Under the pieces are notes generated by a model. It saw only the letters and a program-made list of their open reading frames with translations. It had not been told where the DNA came from and did no database searches. This document shows, piece by piece, positions 1-6,670 of a DNA stretch of 64,000 nucleotides; positions within the stretch are counted from its first letter, which is position 1; every line of letters begins with the position of its first letter. The translations under genes were made by a program, and so were the position numbers. The stretch comes from Glycomyces amatae (lineage in GTDB: Bacteria > Actinomycetota > Actinomycetes > Mycobacteriales > Micromonosporaceae). The stretch lies in NCBI RefSeq assembly GCF_020991375.1, contig NZ_JAJLQZ010000011.1, forward strand, positions 111,225-175,224, written 5' to 3'.

Positions 1-1
1 G

Positions 2-142
2 CCGGGCACCGGGGAGCTGAACTTCCGGGCGGTCTTCGCCGCGATCGCGGCGAGCGGCTACGAGGGCTGGATCGGCTGCGAGTACGAGCCGCTGGCGGGC
101 ACCCGCGAGGGGCTCGCCTGGCGAGAGGAGCTGACCGCATGA
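2..142 (+). CDS. Hydroxypyruvate isomerase, C-terminal fragment
   Basis: Only the last 46 codons are inside the window; the gene begins upstream. The visible stretch has the pattern G-E-L-N-F near its start followed by S-G-Y-E-G-W-I-G-C-E-Y-E-P, the hallmark C-terminal strand and loop of Hyi/OtnI TIM-barrel isomerases of the xylose-isomerase-like superfamily, which interconvert hydroxypyruvate and tartronate semialdehyde or act on 2-oxo-tetronate phosphates. Its TGA overlaps the ATG of the next gene (ATGA), so the two are probably translationally coupled. The substrate cannot be told from this fragment. Confidence 0.75.
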   Translation, partial: PGTGELNFRAVFAAIAASGYEGWIGCEYEPLAGTREGLAWREELTA

Positions 143-798
143 GCGGTGAGCGACCGCGCATCGCGCTGGTCCACGGGACGGACGCGGCCGTCGCCCCCGC
201 GGTGGAGGGCCTGGCGGCCGCGTTCCCCGAGGCCGAGCCGTGGAACCTGCTCGACGACCGGCTCCTGCCGGACGCCGATGCGGCCGGGGGACTCACCCCC
301 GAACTGGCCGAGCGCATGTCGCGGCTCATCGGCTTCGCCCGTGCGGGCGGCGCCTCGGGGGTGCTGCTCACGTGTTCGATGTACGGGAGCGTGGCGGCCG
401 CGGCCCGGCTCGACATCCCGGTGCTGGCGCCGGACGAGGCCGCGTTCGCGCGGGTCGCCGGCGCCGGCTGGGGCGGCGTGCTCGTGGTCGGGTCCTTCGC
501 GACGGCCGCGCAGGACGCCGGGGAGCGGCTGCGGTCGGCCCTCGCGGCGGCCGGGGCGTCGACGCGCGTCGACGCCGTCACCGCGGGCGCCGCGCTGGGG
601 CCGAGCCGCGAGGGCGACACGGCGGCGCTCACGCGGGCCCTGCTCGACGCCGTGTCCGGCAGGGCGGCCGACGCGGTCGTCCTCGCCCAGTACTCGCTCG
701 CGCCCGCCGCCGGGGAACTGGAGCGGCGGCTCGGACTGCCGGTCGTCGCCGGCCCGCAGGCCGCGGCGGCCATGCTCAAAGAGAGGCTCAACGCATGA
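139..798 (+). CDS. Aspartate/glutamate racemase superfamily protein
   Basis: 219 aa, with the two-lobed pattern of the Asp/Glu/hydantoin racemase family. The first half carries the catalytic-type segment L-L-T-C-S-M-Y-G (Cys near residue 80). The second half has V-V-L-A-Q-Y-S-L-A-P where true racemases carry a second catalytic Cys. Loss of that Cys suggests a one-base variant (decarboxylase- or isomerase-like) rather than a two-base racemase. It overlaps the hydroxypyruvate isomerase upstream and the next gene downstream by 4 nt each, as is usual for one operon. Together with Hyi this suggests catabolism of a small hydroxyacid; the substrate is unknown. Confidence 0.7.
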   Translation: MSGERPRIALVHGTDAAVAPAVEGLAAAFPEAEPWNLLDDRLLPDADAAGGLTPELAERMSRLIGFARAGGASGVLLTCSMYGSVAAAARLDIPVLAPDEAAFARVAGAGWGGVLVVGSFATAAQDAGERLRSALAAAGASTRVDAVTAGAALGPSREGDTAALTRALLDAVSGRAADAVVLAQYSLAPAAGELERRLGLPVVAGPQAAAAMLKERLNA

Positions 799-1484
799 CG
801 ATTCGGCTCTTCAGCACGCTCGCGGTCCGGCTCGCGCTGGACGAGGGCGTGGTCGACGGCTTCACCCGGGCGACCGGGCACGCGGTCGAGACGGTCTACG
901 ACCCCACCAACGTGCTGCTGGAACGCATCGCGGGAGGCGACCTCCCGGACGTGATGATCGGCGTGCGGTCGCAGTTGGACGGACTGGCGGGCGACGGTGT
1001 GCTGGCAGGCCCGTCGCTCACCGACATCGCCCGCGTGGGCGTGGGGATCGCGGCGGCGCCCGGGGCGGGCCCGCTCCCCGACCTCTCCACGGTGGATTCG
1101 CTGAAGGCGGCGCTGCTCGGGGCGCGCTCGGTCGCGTACTCGCGGACGGGGGCGAGCGGCGTGTACTTCGCTTCGCTGCTCGGGCAGCTCGGCATCGCGG
1201 CGGCGGTGAACGCGCGCGCGACGGTGGTCGAGAAGGGGTTCACCGCGCAGGCGCTGCTCGACGGGCGGGCGGACCTGGCCGTCCAGCAGCTGAGCGAGCT
1301 GCGGTTCGTGCCCGAGGCGCGGCTCGCCGGGCTGCTCCCGGACGCGGTGCAGCACTACACGGTGTTCGCCGCAGGCGTGGGCGCTCGGGCGCGGGAACGC
1401 GAGGCGGCGCAAGGGCTCGTGGAGCACCTGGCCGCCCCGGACGCCGTGGGTCGGTACCTCGCGGCGGGCCTCGAAGCGGTCTGA
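795..1484 (+). CDS. Cytosolic solute-binding-like protein (ModA/PBP-II-like fold)
   Basis: 229 aa, starting at the ATG that overlaps the preceding stop (ATGA). It opens directly with a beta strand (TIRLFSTLAVRLAL) instead of a signal peptide, then shows the periplasmic-binding-protein type II layout: a segment like DPTNVLLERI, D-V-M-I-G near residue 52, a YSRTGASGVYF ligand-loop-like segment near residue 115, and a C-terminal helix pair. Such proteins resemble molybdate-binding ModA and the SBP_bac_11 family. Lacking a signal peptide and any adjacent permease, it is more likely a cytosolic binding or sensor protein than a transporter component. It closes the three-gene overlapping operon. Confidence 0.6.
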   Translation: MTIRLFSTLAVRLALDEGVVDGFTRATGHAVETVYDPTNVLLERIAGGDLPDVMIGVRSQLDGLAGDGVLAGPSLTDIARVGVGIAAAPGAGPLPDLSTVDSLKAALLGARSVAYSRTGASGVYFASLLGQLGIAAAVNARATVVEKGFTAQALLDGRADLAVQQLSELRFVPEARLAGLLPDAVQHYTVFAAGVGARAREREAAQGLVEHLAAPDAVGRYLAAGLEAV

Positions 1485-1491
1485 ACGACCG

Positions 1492-1521
1492 GAAGCGCCG
1501 GGTCCGCGGACCCGGCGCTTC
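1492..1521. terminator. Bidirectional hairpin terminator
   Basis: Perfect 14-bp inverted repeat (GAAGCGCCGGGTCC and its complement) with a 2-nt loop, between two convergent genes that end at 1484 and 1531. It lacks a T-run, as is common in high-GC actinomycetes. Confidence 0.75.
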
Positions 1522-1530
1522 GCCGTGCGG

Positions 1531-2409
1531 TCAGCCGCCCCCGCCGCCCGAGGGCTGCGTGTAGTCGGTGTCGGTGTCGAACGCGGCGGGGCGGTCCAGG
1601 TCGGGTTCGACCAGGGTCGCGCCGCGCTCGCCGACCATGATGCGGACGGGGAAGCCGGGCAGCGGCACGCGGTCGGAGTCGGTGGCCATCGCGGCCCGGA
1701 ACGTGCGGGTCTCCCCGCCGAGGGCGTAGCGGATCGTCGCGTCGAACTGGGGGCGGCCCGCGATCCACTCGCGCTTGAAGTCGAGCGAGTCGACCTCGCC
1801 GGTGAAGCGCCTGCCGGTCTCGCGGAGCCGGACGATCTGGCGCTGGCGGCGCCGGGCCCGGAAGAAGGCGAACGGGAGCCACGCCAGGACGCCGACGAAA
1901 GCCGCCAGGGCCACGGCGGTGAACATCAGAGCGATCGTGGCGTCCGGGCGCTCCCAGGAGGGCGTGTCGGGCGGCAGGGACGCGGCGTAGTCGGCGATCA
2001 TCCGCAGGTGGACGACCCCGGCGACGAGAAAGCCCGCGGCCGCCACGGCGACGGAGAGGCCGAAGCCGATCGACTGCTGCCCGAAGCGCCGCTTCGACGC
2101 GCCGTAGAACCACGGCGTGGCGACCATCAGGCCGACGACGCCCAGGAAGGAGAGCGCGAGCCACCACCAGGACCGCGCCGGTCCGTCGATCGCGGGGGCG
2201 GTGTAACCGCCGCCGAGGATCCGCGGGAGGCCCGCGAACGCCAGGCCCGTCCACGTGGCGCAGGTCAGCACCGCGCCGACGGCGAGTCCGGGCGTGAACC
2301 TCCCGATCCGCTCGCCGGGCGCGATCGTCGTGATCTTCGACCCGCGGTCGGTCGTCGAGAACACCGGTCCCTCGGACCACCATTCGTCATGCGGCTGTTG
2401 CTCGTCCAT
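1531..2409 (-). CDS. Four-helix membrane protein with DUF3592-like soluble domain
   Basis: 292 aa. The start is the first ATG that leaves room for the divergent promoter; longer readings run into the TetR gene. About 40 polar residues are followed by four hydrophobic segments (roughly 41-62, 81-104, 115-136, 159-183), a basic stop-transfer run (R-A-R-R-R-Q-R-Q), and a C-terminal domain with G-R-R-F-T-G-E-V-D then D-A-T-I-R-Y, like DUF3592 domains. The tail ends in a glycine run. No catalytic motif is visible and no function is known. It is divergent from the TetR gene at 2512, and the operators between them could control both. Confidence 0.6.
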   Translation of the reverse strand: MDEQQPHDEWWSEGPVFSTTDRGSKITTIAPGERIGRFTPGLAVGAVLTCATWTGLAFAGLPRILGGGYTAPAIDGPARSWWWLALSFLGVVGLMVATPWFYGASKRRFGQQSIGFGLSVAVAAAGFLVAGVVHLRMIADYAASLPPDTPSWERPDATIALMFTAVALAAFVGVLAWLPFAFFRARRRQRQIVRLRETGRRFTGEVDSLDFKREWIAGRPQFDATIRYALGGETRTFRAAMATDSDRVPLPGFPVRIMVGERGATLVEPDLDRPAAFDTDTDYTQPSGGGGG

Positions 2410-2463
2410 GCGGTCCAAGGTTAAGGCCGGGCCGCAAGCGGCCGGAGCGTCGATCCGAGCCGT

Positions 2464-2495
2464 GATACGGTTCTGTATCCGAGTACAGGACTGTA
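2464..2495. promoter_or_regulatory. Twin TetR-type operators before the 2512 regulator
   Basis: Two adjacent dyads lie in the 102-bp divergent gap: GATAC-6nt-GTATC (2464-2479) and the palindrome TACAG-GA-CTGTA (2484-2495). They sit about 17 bp before the GTG start of the TetR gene, the usual place for autoregulatory sites. The assignment is by position and symmetry. Confidence 0.6.
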
Positions 2496-2511
2496 TCTGA
2501 ATGGAGGGGCC

Positions 2512-3138
2512 GTGGCGGGACGGCTGAGCCGCGAGGAGAGCCGCACGCAGACCAGGGAGCGGCTGCTCGCGGCCGCGGAGGCGCTGTTCGTGGAGCGCGG
2601 CGTGGGCGGCGCGTCCGTGGAGCAGATCGCCGAGCGGGCCGGGTTCAGCCGCGGCGCGTTCTACGGCAACTTCGAGGGCAAGCACGAGCTGGTGCTCGCA
2701 CTCCTGGAGCGGCGCACCGAGCGCGAGCTCGAGGAGGTCTCGGCGCTGGGCGAGGGCGCCTCGTCCTTCGCCGAGGTGCTGGAGCGCCTGCGCGGCTTCC
2801 ACCGCCGCCGCGCCGAGCACCTCGAGCACTGGTACGCGATGCGCGCCGAGCTGCTGCTGTACGCCCTGCGGCACCCGGAGGCGCGCCCGCGGCTGGCCCG
2901 GCGGGAGTACCTGGCGCGCCGGGCCCTGGCCGAGGGCGTCGCCGAGGCCCTGTCGCGGCACGGGGCCGCTCCCCCGGCCGACCCCGCGTTCCTCGGCCTG
3001 ATCGTCCACGCGCTGGAGGACGGCCTGACCGTCCAGCGGCTCATCGCCCCCGACGGGGTGGGCGGCGAGGCGGCGGTCGACGCGTTCGAACTGCTCCTGA
3101 AGACCTGGGCCGCTTCCGCATCGAAGGAGACGACATGA
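2512..3138 (+). CDS. TetR/AcrR family transcriptional regulator
   Basis: 208 aa. The GTG start is chosen because GGAGGGG lies just upstream; the ATG at 2501 is out of frame. The N-terminal helix-turn-helix shows the TetR signature: E-R-L-L-A-A-A-E-A-L-F-V-E-R-G then S-V-E-Q-I-A-E-R-A-G-F-S-R-G-A-F-Y. The C-terminal two thirds form the usual helical ligand-binding domain. The stop overlaps the ATG of the oxidoreductase at 3135, so regulator and enzyme form a co-transcribed pair, and the enzyme's substrate or product may be the inducer. Autoregulation is likely through the dyads at 2464-2495. Confidence 0.9.
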   Translation: MAGRLSREESRTQTRERLLAAAEALFVERGVGGASVEQIAERAGFSRGAFYGNFEGKHELVLALLERRTERELEEVSALGEGASSFAEVLERLRGFHRRRAEHLEHWYAMRAELLLYALRHPEARPRLARREYLARRALAEGVAEALSRHGAAPPADPAFLGLIVHALEDGLTVQRLIAPDGVGGEAAVDAFELLLKTWAASASKETT

Positions 3139-4175
3139 CCGTTCCGGTCAACCGGCAGTGGATTCTGACCGCGCGCCCGCGGGGCCCGGTCGACGAGGGC
3201 TGCTTCGAGCTGCGCACCGGCCCCGTGCCCGAGCCCGGGCCGGGCGAGGCCCTGGTGCGGGTGGTGTGGCTCGGGTTCGACCCGACGCAGCGCGGCTGGC
3301 TCAACGAGGGCGACAACTACCTCGACCCGGTGCCCCTCGGCGAGGTCATGCGCGGCAGCGGCGTCGGCAGGGTCGTCGCCTCCCGCAATCCCGGACTCGC
3401 GGTGGGCGACTGGGTCGCGGGCATGGTCGGCTGGCAGGACTACGCGATCGCCGCCGAGGACGGCCTCTTCGGACTCAACCGCGTGCCGGACGGGGTGGAC
3501 CCCAAGGCGATGCTCGGCGTCTTCGGCTCGACCGGGCTGACCGCCTACTTCGGCATGGTCGACATAGGACGGCCGCGCGAGGGCGAGACGGTGTTCGTCA
3601 CGGGCGCGGCCGGGGCCACCGGCTCCGTCGCGGGCCAGATCGCCAAGCTGCTGGGGTGCAAGGTGATCGGCTCGGCGGGCGGGCCCGCGAAGTGCGAGTG
3701 GGCCGTCGGGACCGCCGGGTTCGACGCCTGCGTCGACTACCGCTCCGAGGACCTGGAGGCGCGCCTGCGGGAGCTCGCGCCCGGGGGCCTCGACGTGGTC
3801 TTCGACGGCGTCGGCGGGGCCGTCCTCGACGCGGCGCTGGCGAACCTGGCGCTGCGCGCCCGGGTCGTGGTGGTCGGCGGGATCTCCTCGGGCTACGACG
3901 GCGGCGAGCCGCCGCCCGGGCCGCGGAACTACCTCCGGCTGGGGATCAGGCGGGCCCGCATGGAGGGCTTCGTCTTCCTCGACTACCTGGAGCGCTTCCC
4001 CGAGGCGTTCGGGCGGCTCGGCGAGTGGGTCGGCAGCGGTCGGCTGGTCTACGCCGAGGACGTCCGCGAGGGGCTGGAGCGGGCGCCCGCGGTGCTGCGG
4101 GGCCTGTTCGAGGGCGGCAACCTCGGCAAGCAGCTGCTGCGCGTCGCCGACCCCGAGGCGGTCGGCGCCGCTTGA
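3135..4175 (+). CDS. NADP-dependent zinc-free MDR oxidoreductase (CurA/PTGR type)
   Basis: 346 aa, the normal length for the curcumin/prostaglandin-reductase branch of the medium-chain dehydrogenase/reductase superfamily, which reduces double bonds of alpha,beta-unsaturated carbonyls with NADPH. It opens with the typical N-R-Q-W-I-L, has F-D-P-T-Q-R-G-W and M-R-G-S-G-V-G in the catalytic domain, and the Rossmann segment V-F-V-T-G-A-A-G-A-T-G-S-V-A-G-Q near residue 155. No zinc-ligand cysteines are present. It overlaps the TetR gene by 4 nt. A role in detoxifying reactive enones is plausible but inferred. Confidence 0.85.
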   Translation: MTVPVNRQWILTARPRGPVDEGCFELRTGPVPEPGPGEALVRVVWLGFDPTQRGWLNEGDNYLDPVPLGEVMRGSGVGRVVASRNPGLAVGDWVAGMVGWQDYAIAAEDGLFGLNRVPDGVDPKAMLGVFGSTGLTAYFGMVDIGRPREGETVFVTGAAGATGSVAGQIAKLLGCKVIGSAGGPAKCEWAVGTAGFDACVDYRSEDLEARLRELAPGGLDVVFDGVGGAVLDAALANLALRARVVVVGGISSGYDGGEPPPGPRNYLRLGIRRARMEGFVFLDYLERFPEAFGRLGEWVGSGRLVYAEDVREGLERAPAVLRGLFEGGNLGKQLLRVADPEAVGAA

Positions 4176-4258
4176 GAAGCGGCCCCCGGAGGACCCCGCC
4201 CCCGCCGCTTTCGGTCTAATCTGGAGGCTTCCGGCAGCTTCGAGAGTGGAGTCCCCCC

Positions 4259-5212
4259 ATGAGAGCCGTGATCCAGGACCGGTACGGAACCGCCGAGGTC
4301 ATCGGGGTCGACGACGTCCCCAGACCGGTCCCGGCGGACGACGAGGTCCTGATCGAGGTCCGCGCCGCCTCCCTCAACGGCTCGGACCGCGAGAACCTCG
4401 CGGGGAGCCCCTTCTACGCGCGCCTGAACGGGCTGCGGCGCCCGCGCAACCCCGTGCCCGGCTCGGACGTCGCCGGGGTCGTCGCGGCGGCGGGGCGGTC
4501 GGTCACCGAGTACGCCGAGGGCGACGAGGTGTTCGGGGAGCTGGCCGGGTACCGGGGCGGGCTCGCGGAGTACGTCGCGACCCCGCCGCGGCTGCTGGCC
4601 CGCAAGCCGCCGTCGCTGTCCTTCGCGGAGGCCGCCGCGATCCCGCAGGCGGGGTGCATCGCCTACCGGGCGACGCGGGGCGTGCGCCCCGGCGACCGGG
4701 TGCTGGTCAACGGCGCGGGAGGCGCGGGCGGGTCGCTCGTCGTCGCGCTCGCCAAGCACCTCGGCGCCGCGGTGACGGCCGTCGACCGCGCCGACAAGGC
4801 GGACCACCTGCGGGGCGCGGGCGCCGACGACGTGGTCGACTTCGCGTCCGAGGACTGGGCGGACCACCGCGACCGCTACGACCGGATCGTGGACCTCGTG
4901 GCGCACCGCTCGCCGTACCGGGTGCACCGGGCGCTGCGCGCGGGCGGGTCGTACCTCATGGTCGGGGGGCGCACGCGGATGCTGCTGGCGACGGCCGCCG
5001 CGGGGTGGTCGGCCGGCGGCTCCGGCAAGCGCGTCAAGGTGCTGGTGGTGCCGCAGTCGCGCGCCGACCTGGAGGCGGTCGCGGCGCTGGTGGTCGACGG
5101 CGCGGTCGCGCCCGTGCTCGACCGGGCCTACTCGCTGGAGCAGGCCCCGGCGGCCTTCGCGCGGCTGGCCGCCGAGGACCACTTGGGGAAGATCGTCGTC
5201 CACGTGCCGTAG
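4259..5212 (+). CDS. MDR family NAD(P)-dependent reductase (quinone oxidoreductase-like)
   Basis: 317 aa, beginning MRAVIQDRYG, the usual N-terminus of zinc-free quinone-oxidoreductase-like MDR enzymes. Markers are R-A-A-S-L-N-G-S-D, P-G-S-D-V-A-G-V-V and the nucleotide-binding V-N-G-A-G-G-A-G-G-S near residue 150, followed by A-V-D-R-A-D-K-A. It ends with H-L-G-K-I-V-V-H, typical of this family. The 83-bp gap upstream contains TCTAATCT, a possible -10 region, and a GAG-rich ribosome site, so it is probably its own transcription unit. Substrate unknown. Confidence 0.85.
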   Translation: MRAVIQDRYGTAEVIGVDDVPRPVPADDEVLIEVRAASLNGSDRENLAGSPFYARLNGLRRPRNPVPGSDVAGVVAAAGRSVTEYAEGDEVFGELAGYRGGLAEYVATPPRLLARKPPSLSFAEAAAIPQAGCIAYRATRGVRPGDRVLVNGAGGAGGSLVVALAKHLGAAVTAVDRADKADHLRGAGADDVVDFASEDWADHRDRYDRIVDLVAHRSPYRVHRALRAGGSYLMVGGRTRMLLATAAAGWSAGGSGKRVKVLVVPQSRADLEAVAALVVDGAVAPVLDRAYSLEQAPAAFARLAAEDHLGKIVVHVP

Positions 5213-5273
5213 CTCGGAGGACGCCCACCGGACCGGCACTGGGCCGCCGGTCCGGTGAGCCCGGTGGGGCGGC

Positions 5274-5573
5274 CTAGAGCCAGGACCAGCCGTCGGGGTC
5301 GGTCGAGCCGTCGGCGGACCAGATGTAGGCCCAGGTGTCGGGGTTCGCCGAGGCCTCGGCGGACCAGATGACGAGCCAGGTGTCGGGGTCGGTCGAGGCC
5401 GTGCCGGTATTCAGCCAGGACCAGCCGTCGGGGTCCGTCGCGGCCGTGTCGGTGCTGAGCCAGGACCAGCCGTCCGTTTCGGAGGCCGATGCCGCCGAGG
5501 CGAGGCCGAGCGCGGCCATGGCGCCGGCCGCCGCCGCGACGCCCGTGCGGACGAGGAGCTGCTTCGTGGTCAT
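5274..5573 (-). CDS. Small secreted tryptophan-repeat protein
   Basis: 99 aa. A standard Sec signal peptide (M-T-T-K-Q-L-L-V-R, Ala-rich core, cleavage after A-S-A near residue 31) precedes a mature part made almost entirely of 15-residue repeats. The units begin SETDGWSWL, TDPDGWSWL, TDPDTWLVIW, ANPDTWAYIW and a closing TDPDGWSWL. Each unit has an acidic/Pro turn, two Trp and a Ser/Thr/Ala spacer. The mature protein is acidic and very Trp-rich, and has no Cys or basic residues. I recognise no family. It might coat a surface, bind carbohydrate, or self-assemble. No modifying enzyme gene is adjacent, so a modified-peptide precursor is less likely. Confidence 0.75.
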   Translation of the reverse strand: MTTKQLLVRTGVAAAAGAMAALGLASAASASETDGWSWLSTDTAATDPDGWSWLNTGTASTDPDTWLVIWSAEASANPDTWAYIWSADGSTDPDGWSWL

Positions 5574-5687
5574 GAATCCTCCGTTGCGTCTGCCGCGCTC
5601 GCGCCATAAGGGACCGAGCACGGGTTCGATGCTTCCTCTGCGGAGGTTATGCGCGGATCAGAAGGGCCGCAATCGAAGACAAGCGGT

Positions 5688-6164
5688 TCACAAGGGGACG
5701 GCAATCGGACGGGTCCGTCGGCTCCGGCGGAAGCGGCGGCTGCACCAGGGCGCGAGCTGGGCGACGCCCCAGGGGACCTCCAGGGCGAGCAGCGCCCACA
5801 GCAGCTCCGGTCCGCCGTGCGCGAGCGCGTAGGCGAACCAGGCCGAGAACAGCAGCCGGGCCGCGCCGTCGAAGAGGCCGTGGACCCGCTGCGGCCGGAC
5901 GAGCCGCAGCAGCGCCCAGACGGTGACCACCGAGCCCATGAGGTTGGCGTACAGCAGCTGCGTCGGGTTCGCCTCGTGGAGGGGGCTGAGGCCGAGCGCC
6001 CCGCTGGCGGCGTTCGCGGCCCCGTGGAGGAGCGCGTACGTCCACGGGGTCGCGAAGCCGATCGTGACCGCGAGGTCGTACCAGGCGCTCGAGCGCACGA
6101 GCCGGAGGTAGGCGGGGCTGTCGGACTCGGCGGCGGGGCGGGGGCGGGGCGGCGACTCGATCAC
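5688..6164 (-). CDS. Four-helix membrane protein, probable MerR target
   Basis: 158 aa with a polar N-terminus, four hydrophobic segments (about 30-47, 68-88, 97-116, 119-139) and a basic tail (R-R-F-R-R-S-R-R). No family is recognised. It is transcribed away from the MerR gene at 6255, and its promoter region carries a MerR-type dyad in a stretched -35/-10 spacer oriented toward this gene, so it is the likely regulated target. Induction by a metal, oxidant or hydrophobic compound is possible; the sequence does not say which. Confidence 0.65.
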   Translation of the reverse strand: MIESPPRPRPAAESDSPAYLRLVRSSAWYDLAVTIGFATPWTYALLHGAANAASGALGLSPLHEANPTQLLYANLMGSVVTVWALLRLVRPQRVHGLFDGAARLLFSAWFAYALAHGGPELLWALLALEVPWGVAQLAPWCSRRFRRSRRTRPIAVPL

Positions 6165-6200
6165 GGGGGACTCCGTTCGTGCGGGTGGCGGGACGGCCTA

Positions 6201-6231
6201 CCGTAAACAGTGGAGTGCGCTCCAGGGTCAA
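6201..6231 (-). promoter_or_regulatory. MerR-type promoter with dyad in a long spacer
   Basis: On the minus strand TTGACC (6231-6226) is followed by a 15-bp dyad CTGGAGCGCACTCCA and then a -10-like TTACGG/TACGGT after 19-20 bp. A 19-20-bp spacer filled by a GGAG-n-CTCC dyad is the hallmark of MerR-activated promoters. It drives the membrane protein gene ending at 5688. Confidence 0.75.
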
Positions 6232-6254
6232 GTCGAGGAATGCGGGGAGGGGCC

Positions 6255-6638
6255 GTGCGCATCGGAGAGCTGTCGGAGCGGTCGGGTCTGAGCAGGGACG
6301 CCATCAGGTTCTACGAGAAGGTGGGGTTGGTCGAATCACACCGCTCCCCCAACGGCTACCGGGACTTCCCGCCGGAGGCGCCGGCGTGGCTCGCCTATGT
6401 GCGGACCGCGCAGCGGCTCGGGTTCACGCTGGCCGAGATCGCCGGGCACGGCAGGGCGCTGCGCGAGGCGCCCGACTCGGCCGAGGCGCTGTCGGCGCTG
6501 TTCGCCGAGAAGATCGCGATCGTGGACGCGAAGATGGCCGAGCTCGCCGCGCTGCGGTCGGAGCTGGCCGAGCGCGCCGGGACCGGCTGCCCCCTCCGGC
6601 CGGACGGGGCCGGGCGGCCGGGAGGGGCCCGCGCCTGA
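6255..6638 (+). CDS. MerR family transcriptional regulator
   Basis: 127 aa. GTG start 4 nt after GGGGAGG; longer in-frame starts would overlap the operator. The first 70 residues match MerR: R-I-G-E-L-S-E-R-S-G-L-S-R-D-A-I-R-F-Y-E then a segment with N-G-Y-R-D-F. A long dimerisation helix follows, ending in G-T-G-C-P-L. A single Cys near the C-terminus is not enough for a classic metal site, so the signal is uncertain. The diverging membrane protein with the stretched promoter is its evident target. Confidence 0.88.
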   Translation: MRIGELSERSGLSRDAIRFYEKVGLVESHRSPNGYRDFPPEAPAWLAYVRTAQRLGFTLAEIAGHGRALREAPDSAEALSALFAEKIAIVDAKMAELAALRSELAERAGTGCPLRPDGAGRPGGARA

Positions 6639-6670
6639 GATCCGCCGCAACGGATCCCAGGCGAGGAGCG

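Noticed and set aside
5274..5573. Trp-repeat protein as a modified-peptide (RiPP) precursor
   Set aside because: No radical-SAM, cyclase or protease gene is adjacent and it has a standard Sec signal peptide; left only as a remote possibility.
5574..5687. Possible tRNA because of a GGGTTCGATGC-like T-arm segment
   Set aside because: No matching acceptor stem, D-arm or anticodon arm can be formed around it.
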